Origin: JALZUE01 sp051251725
GTDB taxonomy: Bacteria > Pseudomonadota > Gammaproteobacteria > Enterobacterales > Alteromonadaceae
DNA: 64,000 nt
Reading direction: 5' to 3'
Assembly (NCBI GenBank): GCA_051251725.1
Contig: JBPOFN010000009.1
Span: 62,001 to 126,000 of the forward strand
The notes under the pieces are model-generated. The model saw only the letters and a list, made by a program, of their open reading frames with translations. It was not told the DNA's origin and did no database searches. A program made the position numbers and the translations under genes. Positions 36,654 to 46,436 of the stretch are shown in pieces (within the stretch, counting starts at the first letter, position 1; every line of letters begins with the position of its first letter).

Positions 36654-36823
36654 CTTTCTTCTCTTTATAGTTAATAACGACACTTCTATAGCAGGAAACA
36701 AACCAAAAACATAAGTAACTGATAAATATATAATTAGTGTAATAAGTTCAAATAAAGTAGAGACACGGTTGGTGAAAAAAACTAAAATATTGCAAAAATA
36801 ACCAATATATTAAAGTTTGTATC

Positions 36824-37201
36824 ATGACCGCCATCAGCCAAATTCATCGCATTGCGAATAAATTAGCAAACCAAGGTAAAAAACCAACGGTTGCATTAAT
36901 CAAAAACAACTTAACCTCGCCGCTGCCATTACCGAAAATCATCTCGGCCCTAAAAAGTTGGAGCTATGATCCAAATATGACTACTGAGCACGAAAATAAA
37001 ACGGCGGAGTTAACCTCAAAGCACTTGGCAGAAAGCCAAATACTTTCAGAAGCGGCACTTGCTGATATGATGAAAAACGTGATTGAAAAGACCGTGGCGC
37101 AAGAAATTGACAAAGCTATTACGCCACTTAAACAAGAAATAATCGAATTAAAAGCACTGCTTAAAACCTTAAGCTCAACCACCATCACGGCCAATAAGTA
37201 A
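36824..37201 (+). CDS. Hypothetical protein, possible HTH plus coiled coil
   Basis: A 125-residue soluble protein. The N-terminal part (IHRIANKLANQGKKPTVALI, residues 6-25, then LPLPKIISALKSW) looks like a small helix-turn-helix domain, of the sort at the start of KfrA-like proteins. The second half (about 65-120) is a predicted coiled coil, with Leu/Ile heptads and EIIELKALLKTL near the end. No function known. It may bind DNA and dimerise through the coil. It stands alone, convergent with syd. Confidence 0.6.
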   Translation: MTAISQIHRIANKLANQGKKPTVALIKNNLTSPLPLPKIISALKSWSYDPNMTTEHENKTAELTSKHLAESQILSEAALADMMKNVIEKTVAQEIDKAITPLKQEIIELKALLKTLSSTTITANK

Positions 37202-37279
37202 AAAACTAGCCCAGCTTACTTTACCTAACATCTCGATAGGCTTGCCACGTATATACTCGTTAAAGCTAAAGTTAGATAC

Positions 37280-37840
37280 TTATAATGCGATAGTTAATTG
37301 CCTTAAAAAGGCAGAAATAGAAGGAGCCAATATTTTGTGCGGCTCTTTACCAACTTTTTCAGCACACACTTCGCCAGTACTATTTTTCACCGACAAGATA
37401 ATATTGTCATCATCAGTGACTGCAAAAAACAAAGTAATTTCTTGCTTAAGTTTTTGCTTCATTAAAACATGGCCAATGACGTTTTGTTGTAAACGGTCAA
37501 AGTCGTCTTTATTCCAAGCAAAAAGTAATTCTAAATAGCCCTCAGTGCACTGTGCCGGTACCGACTCGCTATAATAACAGCTAAAGTAATCAACAAATTC
37601 AGCGTTTAACGTTAAATCTAAAGCCGTTTCGACATTTTTAAATGATAATTCTTCGGTGATCTCAACCGGTTGCCACTCAATCAAGTCATCAACAACGTCA
37701 CCCTGCTGACACGGAGAAAGCCATTGAGCTTCAAACTCAACTTTAGGTAAACATTGATATTTTTCTTGATGCTTTTGTATAAAGTCCTGATTGAGGTTAG
37801 TGAGTAATTGAGATATTTGTGAGTTAGATGATTTCATCAA
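37280..37840 (-). CDS. syd: SecY-interacting protein Syd
   Basis: Peripheral inner-membrane protein that binds SecY and may check the integrity of the SecYEG translocon. The 186-residue length and sequence marks fit: EFEAQWLSPC near residue 40, EFVDYFSCYYSE, and LELLFAWNKDDFDRLQQN, then KVGKEPHKILAPSISAFL near the end. Two tandem ATG codons open the frame. It is divergent from queF with a 57-bp gap, and the two genes are neighbours in several gammaproteobacteria. Confidence 0.9.
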   Translation of the reverse strand: MMKSSNSQISQLLTNLNQDFIQKHQEKYQCLPKVEFEAQWLSPCQQGDVVDDLIEWQPVEITEELSFKNVETALDLTLNAEFVDYFSCYYSESVPAQCTEGYLELLFAWNKDDFDRLQQNVIGHVLMKQKLKQEITLFFAVTDDDNIILSVKNSTGEVCAEKVGKEPHKILAPSISAFLRQLTIAL

Positions 37841-37897
37841 GCGTTAAGATCCTTTAAAATACACTTTCGCATTAATAATTTAACTGTTGATTTACCT

Positions 37898-38767
37898 ATG
37901 TCGCAATTTACCTCTCGTTATCAAGATACTGAAGAACTGCAAAAACTGCAGCTCGGCAAATCAACTGCTTATATCAGTGAATATACGCCAAATTTGTTGC
38001 AAGGTGTAGCGCGGAGCTTAAATAGAGATGAATTACAGTTAGATGACACTAAATTACCCTTTATCGGCGAAGATGTTTGGTATGGCTACGAAATTTCATG
38101 GCTCAACCTCAAAGGCAAACCTATGGTTGCGGTTGGCGAGTTTCGATTTCCCTACCACAGTAAAGCGCTGGTTGAGTCTAAATCTTTTAAGCTTTATCTT
38201 AATAGCTTTAATCAAAGTCGATTTAAGTCCATTGATGAGGTCAAAGCGCATATGGTTAGCGACCTGTCAAAAGTTGCTGGCGCTAAAGCACAAGTGAGAT
38301 TATTTCCCGTATCTGAATGCCCTGCGCTTGAGTTATTAGTCTTACCTGCAACCTGTATTGATGACCTTGATATTGAAATAAGCGATTACCATTTTGATGC
38401 CGCGCTTTTACATAACAAAGATCAAACATCCCGCCAGCAAAGCGTTATAAGTGAAACTTTAGTTAGCCATTTATTAAAATCTAATTGTTTGATCACCAAT
38501 CAACCTGACTGGGCCAGTGTTTATATTAGTTATAAAGGCCAAGGCATTGACCATGAAAGCTTATTACGCTATTTGATCTCATTCAGACAACATAATGAAT
38601 TTCATGAGCAATGCGTCGAGCGTATTTTTACCGATTTATTAAAAACCTTTCAATTAACAGAGCTAACGGTCTTTGCTCGTTATACTCGCCGCGGCGGTTT
38701 AGATATCAACCCGTTTCGCAGCACTCACCTTAAACAAGCGCCATTTGCTCGTACCATTCGTCAATAA
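37898..38767 (+). CDS. queF: NADPH-dependent 7-cyano-7-deazaguanine reductase
   Basis: Reduces preQ0 to preQ1 in queuosine synthesis. At 289 residues this is the long, two-half tunnel-fold (YqcD-type) form. The N-terminal half has GEDVWYGYEISWLN; the C-terminal half contains the catalytic cysteine in SNCLITNQPDWASVYI (near residue 195), the conserved E in HNEFHEQCVERI and the end motif TRRGGLDINPFRS. No preQ1 riboswitch was seen in the short gap upstream, which is shared with divergent syd. Confidence 0.95.
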   Translation: MSQFTSRYQDTEELQKLQLGKSTAYISEYTPNLLQGVARSLNRDELQLDDTKLPFIGEDVWYGYEISWLNLKGKPMVAVGEFRFPYHSKALVESKSFKLYLNSFNQSRFKSIDEVKAHMVSDLSKVAGAKAQVRLFPVSECPALELLVLPATCIDDLDIEISDYHFDAALLHNKDQTSRQQSVISETLVSHLLKSNCLITNQPDWASVYISYKGQGIDHESLLRYLISFRQHNEFHEQCVERIFTDLLKTFQLTELTVFARYTRRGGLDINPFRSTHLKQAPFARTIRQ

Positions 38768-38827
38768 ACTTGCCATATTTTCGGGCAACAATCGGTTAAT
38801 TTCCTGTCGCTCGCTTATATTCAAATG

Positions 38828-40714
38828 TTATTTCGGAAATTTTGTCCCGGTCCAAGCTTGATAAAAGGCTTTCTGTTTGCGCGTCGGTTTCGCGACCGGT
38901 TTAATGCTTAGCTTTCCTTTGGGTCGACTCGCTAATGTCAGGGATTTGTTTATTAATTGATCGCGGCGAAAAAGCGTTAACTGCACCACCTCAGCCGGTA
39001 AAAAGTCGTTAAATCTAGTCGATAATTTTTTACCGGTTAACCGCAAACCATTAACAGCAATCAGAATATCGCCAGTAGTTAAACCCGCAAGCCATGCTGG
39101 GCTGTCTTTTGCTATTGCGGTAACCACCAGGCCTTGCTCATTTTTTTCTACGCTTATGCCCGCCCACGATTTCTGCTCAGCTTGATTTTCGGGTTTAGTG
39201 CCATAGCTGATTATTAAACCTAATGGTTTTAATAATTGTTGAAAATCAAGCGCCGGTTTACCGTGAATATGACTTTGCCACCAAGCAGAAAAGTCTTTAT
39301 GGCTAACCTTTTGTAAGCCAAGTAATATATCTTGCTGTGTATAGCCCTTAGGTAATTTAAATTCATCGAATAGCCATTGATGAACGTCGCGATAGCCCAC
39401 TTTATTTCGGGTCCGGGTTAATAACGCCAAATCGAGCAGCCAAGATGTTAAATAACCTTCGGTATATATATTAACACTGTAGTTTCGGTCATAATCACCT
39501 CCTTCTTCTTGCCATTTGTCAAAACTCCCTTGGGCAATAGTTTGCACTTGTTGGCCGGGCTTATGATCAAATTTTTCAATCTGTTCAGCAAAAGTTTGCA
39601 GAAATTCATCCGAGCTAATTAAACCCGCACGTAAAAGTAAAAAATACTGAAAATAACTGGTTGAGCCTTCAACCAACCATAATAACGAGGAATAGTTTTC
39701 TTGCTGATAATCATAAGCCGCTAATCCTTGCGGACGGTAGCTTTTGACATTCCAGGCATGGATCAATTCATGCGCCGCTGTCGCTAAAAACTTAATATAA
39801 TCTTTTCGTTCATGAAAACTGTAACGAGAACGCTGAATAATGGTTGAATTATGATGCTCTGTTGCCCCACTCGCTCCGCTAGTGGCATGCACAATAAACA
39901 AATAATTGGTGAACGGCTTAACCTGCCAAATAGACTTGGTTTGCTTTACTAATAAACTTAAACCCTTAACCATTTTATCAACTTGATAATTACCCTCGCC
40001 CCAAATCACTAAGCGATAATTGACATTCTCATGGCTAAATTCGCGTAATTGATTGATACCGGTTTCTATCGGTGCATCAGCTAAGTGATCATAATTATTG
40101 GCTATAAACTGGTGCTGATTATCACCACGGGGTAAACCAGAATAGCTCTGCCATTGTTCTGGCACAACAAGGGAAATTTTATGCTTAAGCACCCGAGACG
40201 CTTCGCTATACATAACAATGGATGAGGCATTTAAAAACGCATGGCTATCATCAATATGTCGAGTGCGTAATGATAATTGATTAGCATAAACTTGGTAACT
40301 TATGGTGATATAAGCACCTACTGTCGGTTCAACTTGCCAAGTATTAGTTGTTGTTTTTTGCCAAGTTAACGGTTTTTCACCAGCCGATAGCACAGTAAAA
40401 TTACGTATACCATTCGCTAAGTTTAAAATTTTGTATTTACCTGTTCGCCAAGTTGGCAATTTTAATAAGGTTGGTTTTGTATCATCGACCGGAAGCGTGA
40501 TGGTGATTTGTGCTAAATGGTGCTCCGCCTGAGTGCTATCAATAGCAACAGTTACCTGAACTTGATGATTAACGGTTTGCTGTTTTATACTTGGCATCTG
40601 CTGAGCCACAGTTTCAGTTGCAACCAACAAAAGCGGGAAAAGGGAAAAAATACTTATTAACACATAAGAATAAGGTTTAATTCGCTGCCATCCGTTCATC
40701 CAACCTTCAGCCAT
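38828..40714 (-). CDS. M61-family glycyl aminopeptidase with PDZ domain
   Basis: Secreted or membrane-anchored metallopeptidase of 628 residues. A hydrophobic N-terminal segment (YVLISIFSLFPLLLVATETVAQQ) acts as signal. The N-terminal beta domain is followed by the zinc motif in ATAAHELIHAWNVKSYRP (HELIH, with the third ligand in WLVEGSTSYF), and a C-terminal PDZ domain (about 510-600: GLVVTAIAKDSPAWLAGL). The start at 40714 has a GGGAGA ribosome site; the ATG at 40726 is less likely. M61 enzymes such as SpaP cleave N-terminal glycine or acidic residues. Confidence 0.9.
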   Translation of the reverse strand: MAEGWMNGWQRIKPYSYVLISIFSLFPLLLVATETVAQQMPSIKQQTVNHQVQVTVAIDSTQAEHHLAQITITLPVDDTKPTLLKLPTWRTGKYKILNLANGIRNFTVLSAGEKPLTWQKTTTNTWQVEPTVGAYITISYQVYANQLSLRTRHIDDSHAFLNASSIVMYSEASRVLKHKISLVVPEQWQSYSGLPRGDNQHQFIANNYDHLADAPIETGINQLREFSHENVNYRLVIWGEGNYQVDKMVKGLSLLVKQTKSIWQVKPFTNYLFIVHATSGASGATEHHNSTIIQRSRYSFHERKDYIKFLATAAHELIHAWNVKSYRPQGLAAYDYQQENYSSLLWLVEGSTSYFQYFLLLRAGLISSDEFLQTFAEQIEKFDHKPGQQVQTIAQGSFDKWQEEGGDYDRNYSVNIYTEGYLTSWLLDLALLTRTRNKVGYRDVHQWLFDEFKLPKGYTQQDILLGLQKVSHKDFSAWWQSHIHGKPALDFQQLLKPLGLIISYGTKPENQAEQKSWAGISVEKNEQGLVVTAIAKDSPAWLAGLTTGDILIAVNGLRLTGKKLSTRFNDFLPAEVVQLTLFRRDQLINKSLTLASRPKGKLSIKPVAKPTRKQKAFYQAWTGTKFPK

Positions 40715-40937
40715 TATTTCTCCCATTGATCACTTTTTAACTGTCACTCTTTTAAATTAGACGATTTTTAAGCAAATAACGACTCTAATTATATGATTTA
40801 ATTTATAATCTTAATGAATTCAGTGAATTTCTACTGACAAAACCTAGCGAGTAGGATAAATTGCATTATAATCTAACGTTAAGAGAGCTGATTAACAGTT
40901 CGCTGTATATCATCAAATTAAATGGATATTTAAATTA

Positions 40938-42521
40938 ATGATCTCTGAATCTGCAAATAGACAACAACTTGCCTCTTTGGAAAAAAAACTTGGCAGTGCG
41001 ATCTCATCAAGAGCGGACCTTGAAAAAGATCTTTCGGCGCAATCATCTATTTTTCTTAAGTTTATCAATAAACTCTCCCTTGTTTGTAAAGGCATGGATT
41101 TAGAGCTAGATAATCGTTTGGCGGATTTCCGACAAATGCATAAAAGCTCACAATCATTTATTACGTTATCAAACCAAATTAATATCATTTCAGAGTTACT
41201 GCAGCAACAAGCTAAAAAGAACGATAAAAATGTTCGTTTGATGCACAACCAATTAATCGACTCCAGCAAGCAGTTACAAAAAACAAAAGGTTTACCCGAT
41301 CAAACCCGCCGTGATCTGCGCGCCTTTATTGCCAGCATAGATAAAGAAAAAGAAACCGTTATTCAATATGTGCCGCCATTAAACGATTTATTGAAACTAT
41401 ATGACGCAACGGTTACAGCTAAAAACAGTATCACAGCTGAAAGTTCTCAACCTGAACCAGACAGTAGTTACGTTAGTCCAGAATTTATAGAGAAGCTTAA
41501 AAATGAAGTCGGTGATGCTATTTCTGAGCTGAGCCTATCTGATAAAAATCAAAAAGATTTATTACTTGCTAAAAAACAAGTGGCAATGAGTAAAGATCAT
41601 GACGATATCATCAATAATATTGTTAATGTTTTTGCCGTTATCGCCATTGATCTAAAGCAAGAACGCGACACCGCTAAAGTTTTTTTATCGTCGTTAAGCC
41701 AAACCTTAAGTAACGTCCAAAAAGCGGTTGCATCGACGCTAAGCTCTTCTGAAGCAGTCAAAAAACAGAACCATATTTTAAACACAAAGTTACACGAACA
41801 GCTTTGCTCGGTCACCAGTGAAATTGAAAAAGCCAACTCACTAGAAGTGGTAAAACACGATATAAATATAAAATTAACTGCGATTATCTCATTACTTAAC
41901 GACAAGCAAAAATTTGAAGACTCAGCAGGTGAGTTAATCACCACAAAACTAGTGGATATGACTGATCGAGTTAAACAATTAGAAAATGAAAGTAAAAACT
42001 TCCAAGCGCGTTTAGAAGAGCAATTAGTAAAAAGCATGCAAGATGCCTTAACTAAACTTAATAATCGCGCAGCTTTTGATGAATACTTTACCAAAGCTAT
42101 GGTTAAGTTTCATCACAAGCCTTACGAGCTCTCAATTGTTGTTATTGACTTAGATAATTTCAAAAACATTAACGACACTTATGGCCATACTGCTGGCGAT
42201 AAAACACTACAAGTTATCGCCAATACCTTAAAGAAAAATGTCGACAAAAATGTTTTTCTTGGCCGCTATGGCGGCGAAGAATTTGTCTTGATTTTTTCTA
42301 ATCTCGATGAGGAAAAATTAACCACAACCCTAAATAATTTAAGGAAAAAAGTTGCATTACTGCCATTTACCTTCAAGAATAATAAGGTAAGTATCACCAC
42401 TTCAATAGGTTGTACCCATATCAAAGCAGGTGATAATATTCACCAAGCTTTTGAACGCGCCGATGAAGCTTTATACCAAGCAAAAGAGCAAGGAAAGAAT
42501 CAAGTTGTTTATCGAGATTAA
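40938..42521 (+). CDS. Diguanylate cyclase with long coiled-coil N-terminus
   Basis: A 527-residue soluble protein. Residues 1-360 are predicted helical or coiled-coil, with no known sensor domain; residues about 365-527 form a GGDEF domain with VIDLDNFKNINDTYGHTAGD and LGRYGGEEFVLIF. The GGEEF variant is catalytically competent in other cyclases. At the RxxD inhibitory-site position it reads DKNV, so product inhibition at that site is probably absent. A possible signal is through oligomerisation of the coil. Single gene, 62 bp before ppnN. Confidence 0.9.
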   Translation: MISESANRQQLASLEKKLGSAISSRADLEKDLSAQSSIFLKFINKLSLVCKGMDLELDNRLADFRQMHKSSQSFITLSNQINIISELLQQQAKKNDKNVRLMHNQLIDSSKQLQKTKGLPDQTRRDLRAFIASIDKEKETVIQYVPPLNDLLKLYDATVTAKNSITAESSQPEPDSSYVSPEFIEKLKNEVGDAISELSLSDKNQKDLLLAKKQVAMSKDHDDIINNIVNVFAVIAIDLKQERDTAKVFLSSLSQTLSNVQKAVASTLSSSEAVKKQNHILNTKLHEQLCSVTSEIEKANSLEVVKHDINIKLTAIISLLNDKQKFEDSAGELITTKLVDMTDRVKQLENESKNFQARLEEQLVKSMQDALTKLNNRAAFDEYFTKAMVKFHHKPYELSIVVIDLDNFKNINDTYGHTAGDKTLQVIANTLKKNVDKNVFLGRYGGEEFVLIFSNLDEEKLTTTLNNLRKKVALLPFTFKNNKVSITTSIGCTHIKAGDNIHQAFERADEALYQAKEQGKNQVVYRD

Positions 42522-42589
42522 TTTTCTAAGGTAGACCTTAACTCATCAATTTCGGCTCTTGGTATCCTTTTTCTGCATAGGAGTTGATT

Positions 42590-43948
42590 ATGCATATTCA
42601 AATAAATCCCGTGGGAAATATGAATTTATTATCCCAGCTTGAAGTAGAACAACTAAAAAAATCAGCCAGTAAAGAGCTTTTCACAATTTACCGAAATTGT
42701 TCATTAGCCGTTTTAAATGCCGGTAGCCACACTGATAATGCCGAAGAAATTTTCGATAAATTTCAAAACTTCAATGTGGAAGTTGTGCAAAGAGAACGCG
42801 GCATAAAAATAGAATTATCTAACCCACCGGAAGGTGCTTTTGTCGATGGCAAAATAATTTTAGGGATTAAGGAATTTTTATCCGCGGTGTTGCGCGATAT
42901 TTTATTTACTAATCATAGATACATTGACGTTAAACATACGGACATTGCCCCCGCAGAACAAAATACCCATATTGTTTTTGATATTTTACGTAATGCAAAT
43001 GTCATAAAACCAGAAACCGAACCTAACTTAATCACCTGTTGGGGCGGTCATTCAATCGATCATATCGAATACAAATACACCAAAGAAGTCGGTTATGAAT
43101 TAGGACTACGTGGTTTTAATATTTGTACTGGCTGTGGTCCTGGCGCAATGAAAGGCCCGATGAAAGGCGCAACTATTGGCCATGCCAAACAACGCAGTAA
43201 CACCGGCCGTTATTTAGGTTTAACAGAGCCAAGTATTATTGCCGCAGAGCCGCCAAACCCAATTGTGAATGAATTAGTGATCATGCCTGATATTGAAAAA
43301 CGCTTAGAAGGTTTTGTTCGACTTTCTCACGGTATCATTATTTTCCCTGGCGGCGCTGGTACATCAGAAGAGTTATTATATATTCTTGGGATTTTACTCA
43401 ATGATAAAAATCAAACGCAAAAACTGCCCATCATCCTAACAGGGCCAGCTAGCAGTAAAACTTATTTTGAAGAAATTGATGCCTTTATTGGCGCAACTTT
43501 AGGGCCACAAGCACAGAGTTTGTATCAAATCATTGTTGATGATGCTGAGTTAGTTGCCCAAGTATTGAAGAACAAATTAAGTGAAGTGATGGAATATCGT
43601 AATAAAACCGGCGACGGCTACCATTTTAATTGGTCTTTAAAAATTGATGAAGATTTTCAAGAGCCGTTTGAGCCGACTCATAAAAACATGGCCGAATTAA
43701 CCTTAAGTAGTGATTTACCCATTGCTGAACTCGCGGCCAATTTACGCCGAGTATTTTCTGGTATTGTTGCTGGTAATGTTAAATCAGAAGGGATTAAATT
43801 GATCCGCAAACATGGACCATTTAAAATATCAGGTCAAAAAGACATTATGAATAGAGTTGATAAACTATTACGCTCGTTTGTTAAACAACAACGGATGAAA
43901 TTACCGGGCAGTGTCTACACCCCTTGTTACGAAATTATAGAGGAATAG
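42590..43948 (+). CDS. ppnN: Pyrimidine/purine nucleotide 5'-monophosphate nucleosidase PpnN
   Basis: Hydrolyses nucleoside monophosphates to base and ribose 5-phosphate; in E. coli it is controlled by (p)ppGpp. The 452-residue protein has an N-terminal domain, a central LOG-like (lysine decarboxylase-like) Rossmann domain with CTGCGPGAMKGPMKGATIG and IIIFPGGAGTSEELLYI, and a C-terminal domain. The TTG at 42584 lies too close to the AGGAG ribosome site (42579-42583), so the ATG at 42590 is the start. The xni gene follows 3 bp later, an arrangement seen close by in E. coli (ygdH near xni). Confidence 0.94.
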   Translation: MHIQINPVGNMNLLSQLEVEQLKKSASKELFTIYRNCSLAVLNAGSHTDNAEEIFDKFQNFNVEVVQRERGIKIELSNPPEGAFVDGKIILGIKEFLSAVLRDILFTNHRYIDVKHTDIAPAEQNTHIVFDILRNANVIKPETEPNLITCWGGHSIDHIEYKYTKEVGYELGLRGFNICTGCGPGAMKGPMKGATIGHAKQRSNTGRYLGLTEPSIIAAEPPNPIVNELVIMPDIEKRLEGFVRLSHGIIIFPGGAGTSEELLYILGILLNDKNQTQKLPIILTGPASSKTYFEEIDAFIGATLGPQAQSLYQIIVDDAELVAQVLKNKLSEVMEYRNKTGDGYHFNWSLKIDEDFQEPFEPTHKNMAELTLSSDLPIAELAANLRRVFSGIVAGNVKSEGIKLIRKHGPFKISGQKDIMNRVDKLLRSFVKQQRMKLPGSVYTPCYEIIEE

Positions 43949-43951
43949 TAA

Positions 43952-44788
43952 ATGTCGGCGCACTTGATTCTTATTGATGCTTTAAATTTGATCAGACGCA
44001 TATATGCTGTTCAAGCGCGCCCTTTTTTAATGAATAATGAATTGGCAGAAAACACCCAACAGCAAGTGTTAGATAATACCCTGAATGCTTGTCAGCAAGC
44101 CCTAGGTAAAATATTAACCATGCATTCACCTACGCATGCGCTTGTCGTTTTTGACAGCGAACAGCCCTGTTGGCGCTACGATATATTTCCTGACTATAAA
44201 AAAGGACGGCAGAAAATGCCGTCGCACTTAGCCAATAAATTACCTGATATACAAGATAGTTTTATGGAATTAGGTGTGGATTCGCTTGTACCTGAACAAG
44301 ATGAAGCTGACGATATTATTGCCACCTTAGCGGTAAAAGTTGCGCTGAGAAATCAAAAAGTCACCATTATCTCGACCGATAAAGGCTTTTTATCTATGCT
44401 CGGCCCGCACATTAGCGTATTTGATTATTTTAATCGTCGTTATTTAGATGAAGAATATGTCTTTAACAAATTTCAAGTTAAGCCATCTCAATTACTTGAT
44501 CTATGGACATTAACCGGTGATACCACCAATAAAATTCCCGGTATCCCTGGTATTGGCCAAGTGACAGCTGCACAATTATTAAATAAATATGGCTGTTTAA
44601 GCTCAGTATTAAAAGCCGATGATCTAAAATCAGCGGTCAGTAAAAAAATCGCTGAAGGCAGTGAGAACCTCGAACTAAGTAGAAAACTCCTGACCTTAAA
44701 AACAGATATCCCATTAGGTTTTAATCTAAAGGATATCCGCTTAATGGAACAAGAGCAGGCATCTGCTGTAGTAAACTTAATACCCTAA
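43952..44788 (+). CDS. xni: Flap endonuclease Xni (ExoIX-like)
   Basis: A PolA-type 5'-nuclease domain standing alone, 278 residues. It shows ILIDALNLIRRIYA at the N-terminus, the helical arch region DYKKGRQKMP, EQDEADDIIATLA with acidic metal ligands, and the helix-hairpin-helix TGDTTNKIPGIPGIGQVTA. At 278 residues it is slightly longer than E. coli Xni (251). Xni trims flap-like DNA with a role in maturation of lagging-strand fragments. It is likely in an operon with ppnN. Confidence 0.9.
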   Translation: MSAHLILIDALNLIRRIYAVQARPFLMNNELAENTQQQVLDNTLNACQQALGKILTMHSPTHALVVFDSEQPCWRYDIFPDYKKGRQKMPSHLANKLPDIQDSFMELGVDSLVPEQDEADDIIATLAVKVALRNQKVTIISTDKGFLSMLGPHISVFDYFNRRYLDEEYVFNKFQVKPSQLLDLWTLTGDTTNKIPGIPGIGQVTAAQLLNKYGCLSSVLKADDLKSAVSKKIAEGSENLELSRKLLTLKTDIPLGFNLKDIRLMEQEQASAVVNLIP

Positions 44789-44831
44789 GAGCCTACTTCC
44801 CAGCTTAATAACGTACAAACTAAACAAGTTT

Positions 44832-46301
44832 TTATCGATGACTTCTATGCTCTTTACTGCTCGACGATTTTGAACGTGAAGCCGCTGCGTATTTTTTGTC
44901 TGATGATTTACGCTTAGAACGGTCAGAACTGTTAGTCCGTTCAGCGCTTTTTCTTACTTTCGTTTTATTTTTTTTCTGCACATTAACAGCATGTTGTTGA
45001 GTTTGGTTTTTTCGATAAGTCTGTGACGCCTCACTTTTATAAAGCTTATGATCATTAACCTTGTTAACGCTAGGCTTTTGATTATGTCGCTGCGCAGGTT
45101 TCGTTTTTTGCTGCACCAGCTTACTGTCACTATGCTTATAAACTGACTTGAAGGGTTGATTGCCTTTCACTCTCAAATGCTTTTGCTGCTTTAACTTGTT
45201 TTGGAACCGCTGAGAGTGACTCAAATGTTGTTTTTCAGCACTTTTATAAACTGTTCTCGCTTGAGCTGACTTACCAATCGTATGTTTATTTTTGCCATAA
45301 ACCGAGACAGCGTGACGATTAAAGTATTTATGACTTTGCTTGCGATTATCTGATTGACGGTAAACCGGATAGCTTTTGTGGTGAGGGCTGCTTTTTCGCC
45401 AGTGTTTACCCTGATAAGACGTCGTACGTTTCAGGTAGTGTTTTTTCTTATAAAAGTTATGGCGTTCATGATGAATCACAACATGTTTATTATGCCAATG
45501 AAAAGCACTAAAAAAGAAGTTACCAGTAATATGAAGCGCCGCACGATGCCAAGCATAAGGGCCATGATGAAAGTTTACATGAACAGGTGCATGCCAATAT
45601 ACCGGCGGAAAATGATGCCAGCGCCAATGGCCATAAACTACACGCGAGTCATAATAAGGGACATAAACCACCTCTGGCGAAGGCGAGCTGATCACAATAA
45701 TATTATTGTCACGCTCGACTTTTAATCTTGATAATTGAGCTAAATTACCAGCGTCATCCGCTTGTTGTCTTAATTGCTGAATACTCGCTAACACAGCTTC
45801 TTCATCTGCTAAAAAAGCACCTGCGATATTTTGCATCCACGATAAATCATCACTTAATTTATTGATGATTTTAGGAAAAGATAACAAAGCTTTAACACTT
45901 GCATCCCAATCTTGATATTCGGCTTTTTGCTCAAGCTTTTCTGTTGATAGGTTTTCATATTTAACCAAAAATCGCTGCGCTTCAATCACCTCTAAAGGAT
46001 AAGTGGCGGCGATCAATATATGGCTTAATAAGGTGTCAGGATATAAAGCAATCGGGGCAAGTAGCTGGGCTAATTCCGCTTGGCTATATTGAGTGTTTTC
46101 ACCTTGAGTCCGGCTAATATCAGCTTCATAAGCTAAACTCTGAACCGAGACAAACATTGCTAATAACATTATTACCGTTAACAACGTTGCCTTTGAACTG
46201 AGTCCAATCGTTTTCATCAAGACATTACCATGGGGAGATTTTATAGCTCGTCGGCTTATTCTTATATTTGCGCTAGCGCTAGATAATATCAATACTTTCA
46301 T
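44832..46301 (-). CDS. DUF3300 family secreted protein with His/Lys-rich C-terminus
   Basis: A 489-residue exported protein. The ATG at 46301 has a very strong AAGGAAGG ribosome site and is chosen, which gives an unusually long N-region before the hydrophobic signal segment (LLTVIMLLAMFVSVQSLAYEA, about 39-59). An internal ATG at 46217 would give a normal signal peptide. The DUF3300 core (about 70-260) shows LLAPIALYPDTLLSHILIA and EVVYVPYYDSRVVYG. The remainder is low complexity, rich in His, Lys, Ser and Gln, which may bind metal or polyanions. A candidate regulatory box lies 46 bp or more upstream. Confidence 0.85.
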   Translation of the reverse strand: MKVLILSSASANIRISRRAIKSPHGNVLMKTIGLSSKATLLTVIMLLAMFVSVQSLAYEADISRTQGENTQYSQAELAQLLAPIALYPDTLLSHILIAATYPLEVIEAQRFLVKYENLSTEKLEQKAEYQDWDASVKALLSFPKIINKLSDDLSWMQNIAGAFLADEEAVLASIQQLRQQADDAGNLAQLSRLKVERDNNIIVISSPSPEVVYVPYYDSRVVYGHWRWHHFPPVYWHAPVHVNFHHGPYAWHRAALHITGNFFFSAFHWHNKHVVIHHERHNFYKKKHYLKRTTSYQGKHWRKSSPHHKSYPVYRQSDNRKQSHKYFNRHAVSVYGKNKHTIGKSAQARTVYKSAEKQHLSHSQRFQNKLKQQKHLRVKGNQPFKSVYKHSDSKLVQQKTKPAQRHNQKPSVNKVNDHKLYKSEASQTYRKNQTQQHAVNVQKKNKTKVRKSAERTNSSDRSKRKSSDKKYAAASRSKSSSSKEHRSHR

Positions 46302-46346
46302 GATCCACCTTCCTTAATTAACACATCTTGTGTTGAGGTTAAGGAC

Positions 46347-46379
46347 ATCTTAAAAGATCTAAACTGAACAAACGCTGAA
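46347..46379 (-). promoter_or_regulatory. TTCAG-N6-TTCAG box and -10 upstream of the DUF3300 gene
   Basis: On the minus strand, TTCAG (46379-46375) is repeated after 6 nt (46368-46364), and 11 nt later a -10-like TAAGAT is found (46352-46347). The same layout occurs before the choice-of-anchor H gene. This is the typical direct-repeat geometry of an OmpR/PhoB-type response regulator site. Confidence 0.55.
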
Positions 46380-46436
46380 TGGAATTATTACTAAAAATAG
46401 ATAAATGAAAGCAGATACATTAGGTCTAGATTAGCA

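Noticed and set aside
41597..42094. 165-residue minus-strand frame
   Set aside because: Ser/Leu-rich shadow of the coiled-coil part of the GGDEF protein.
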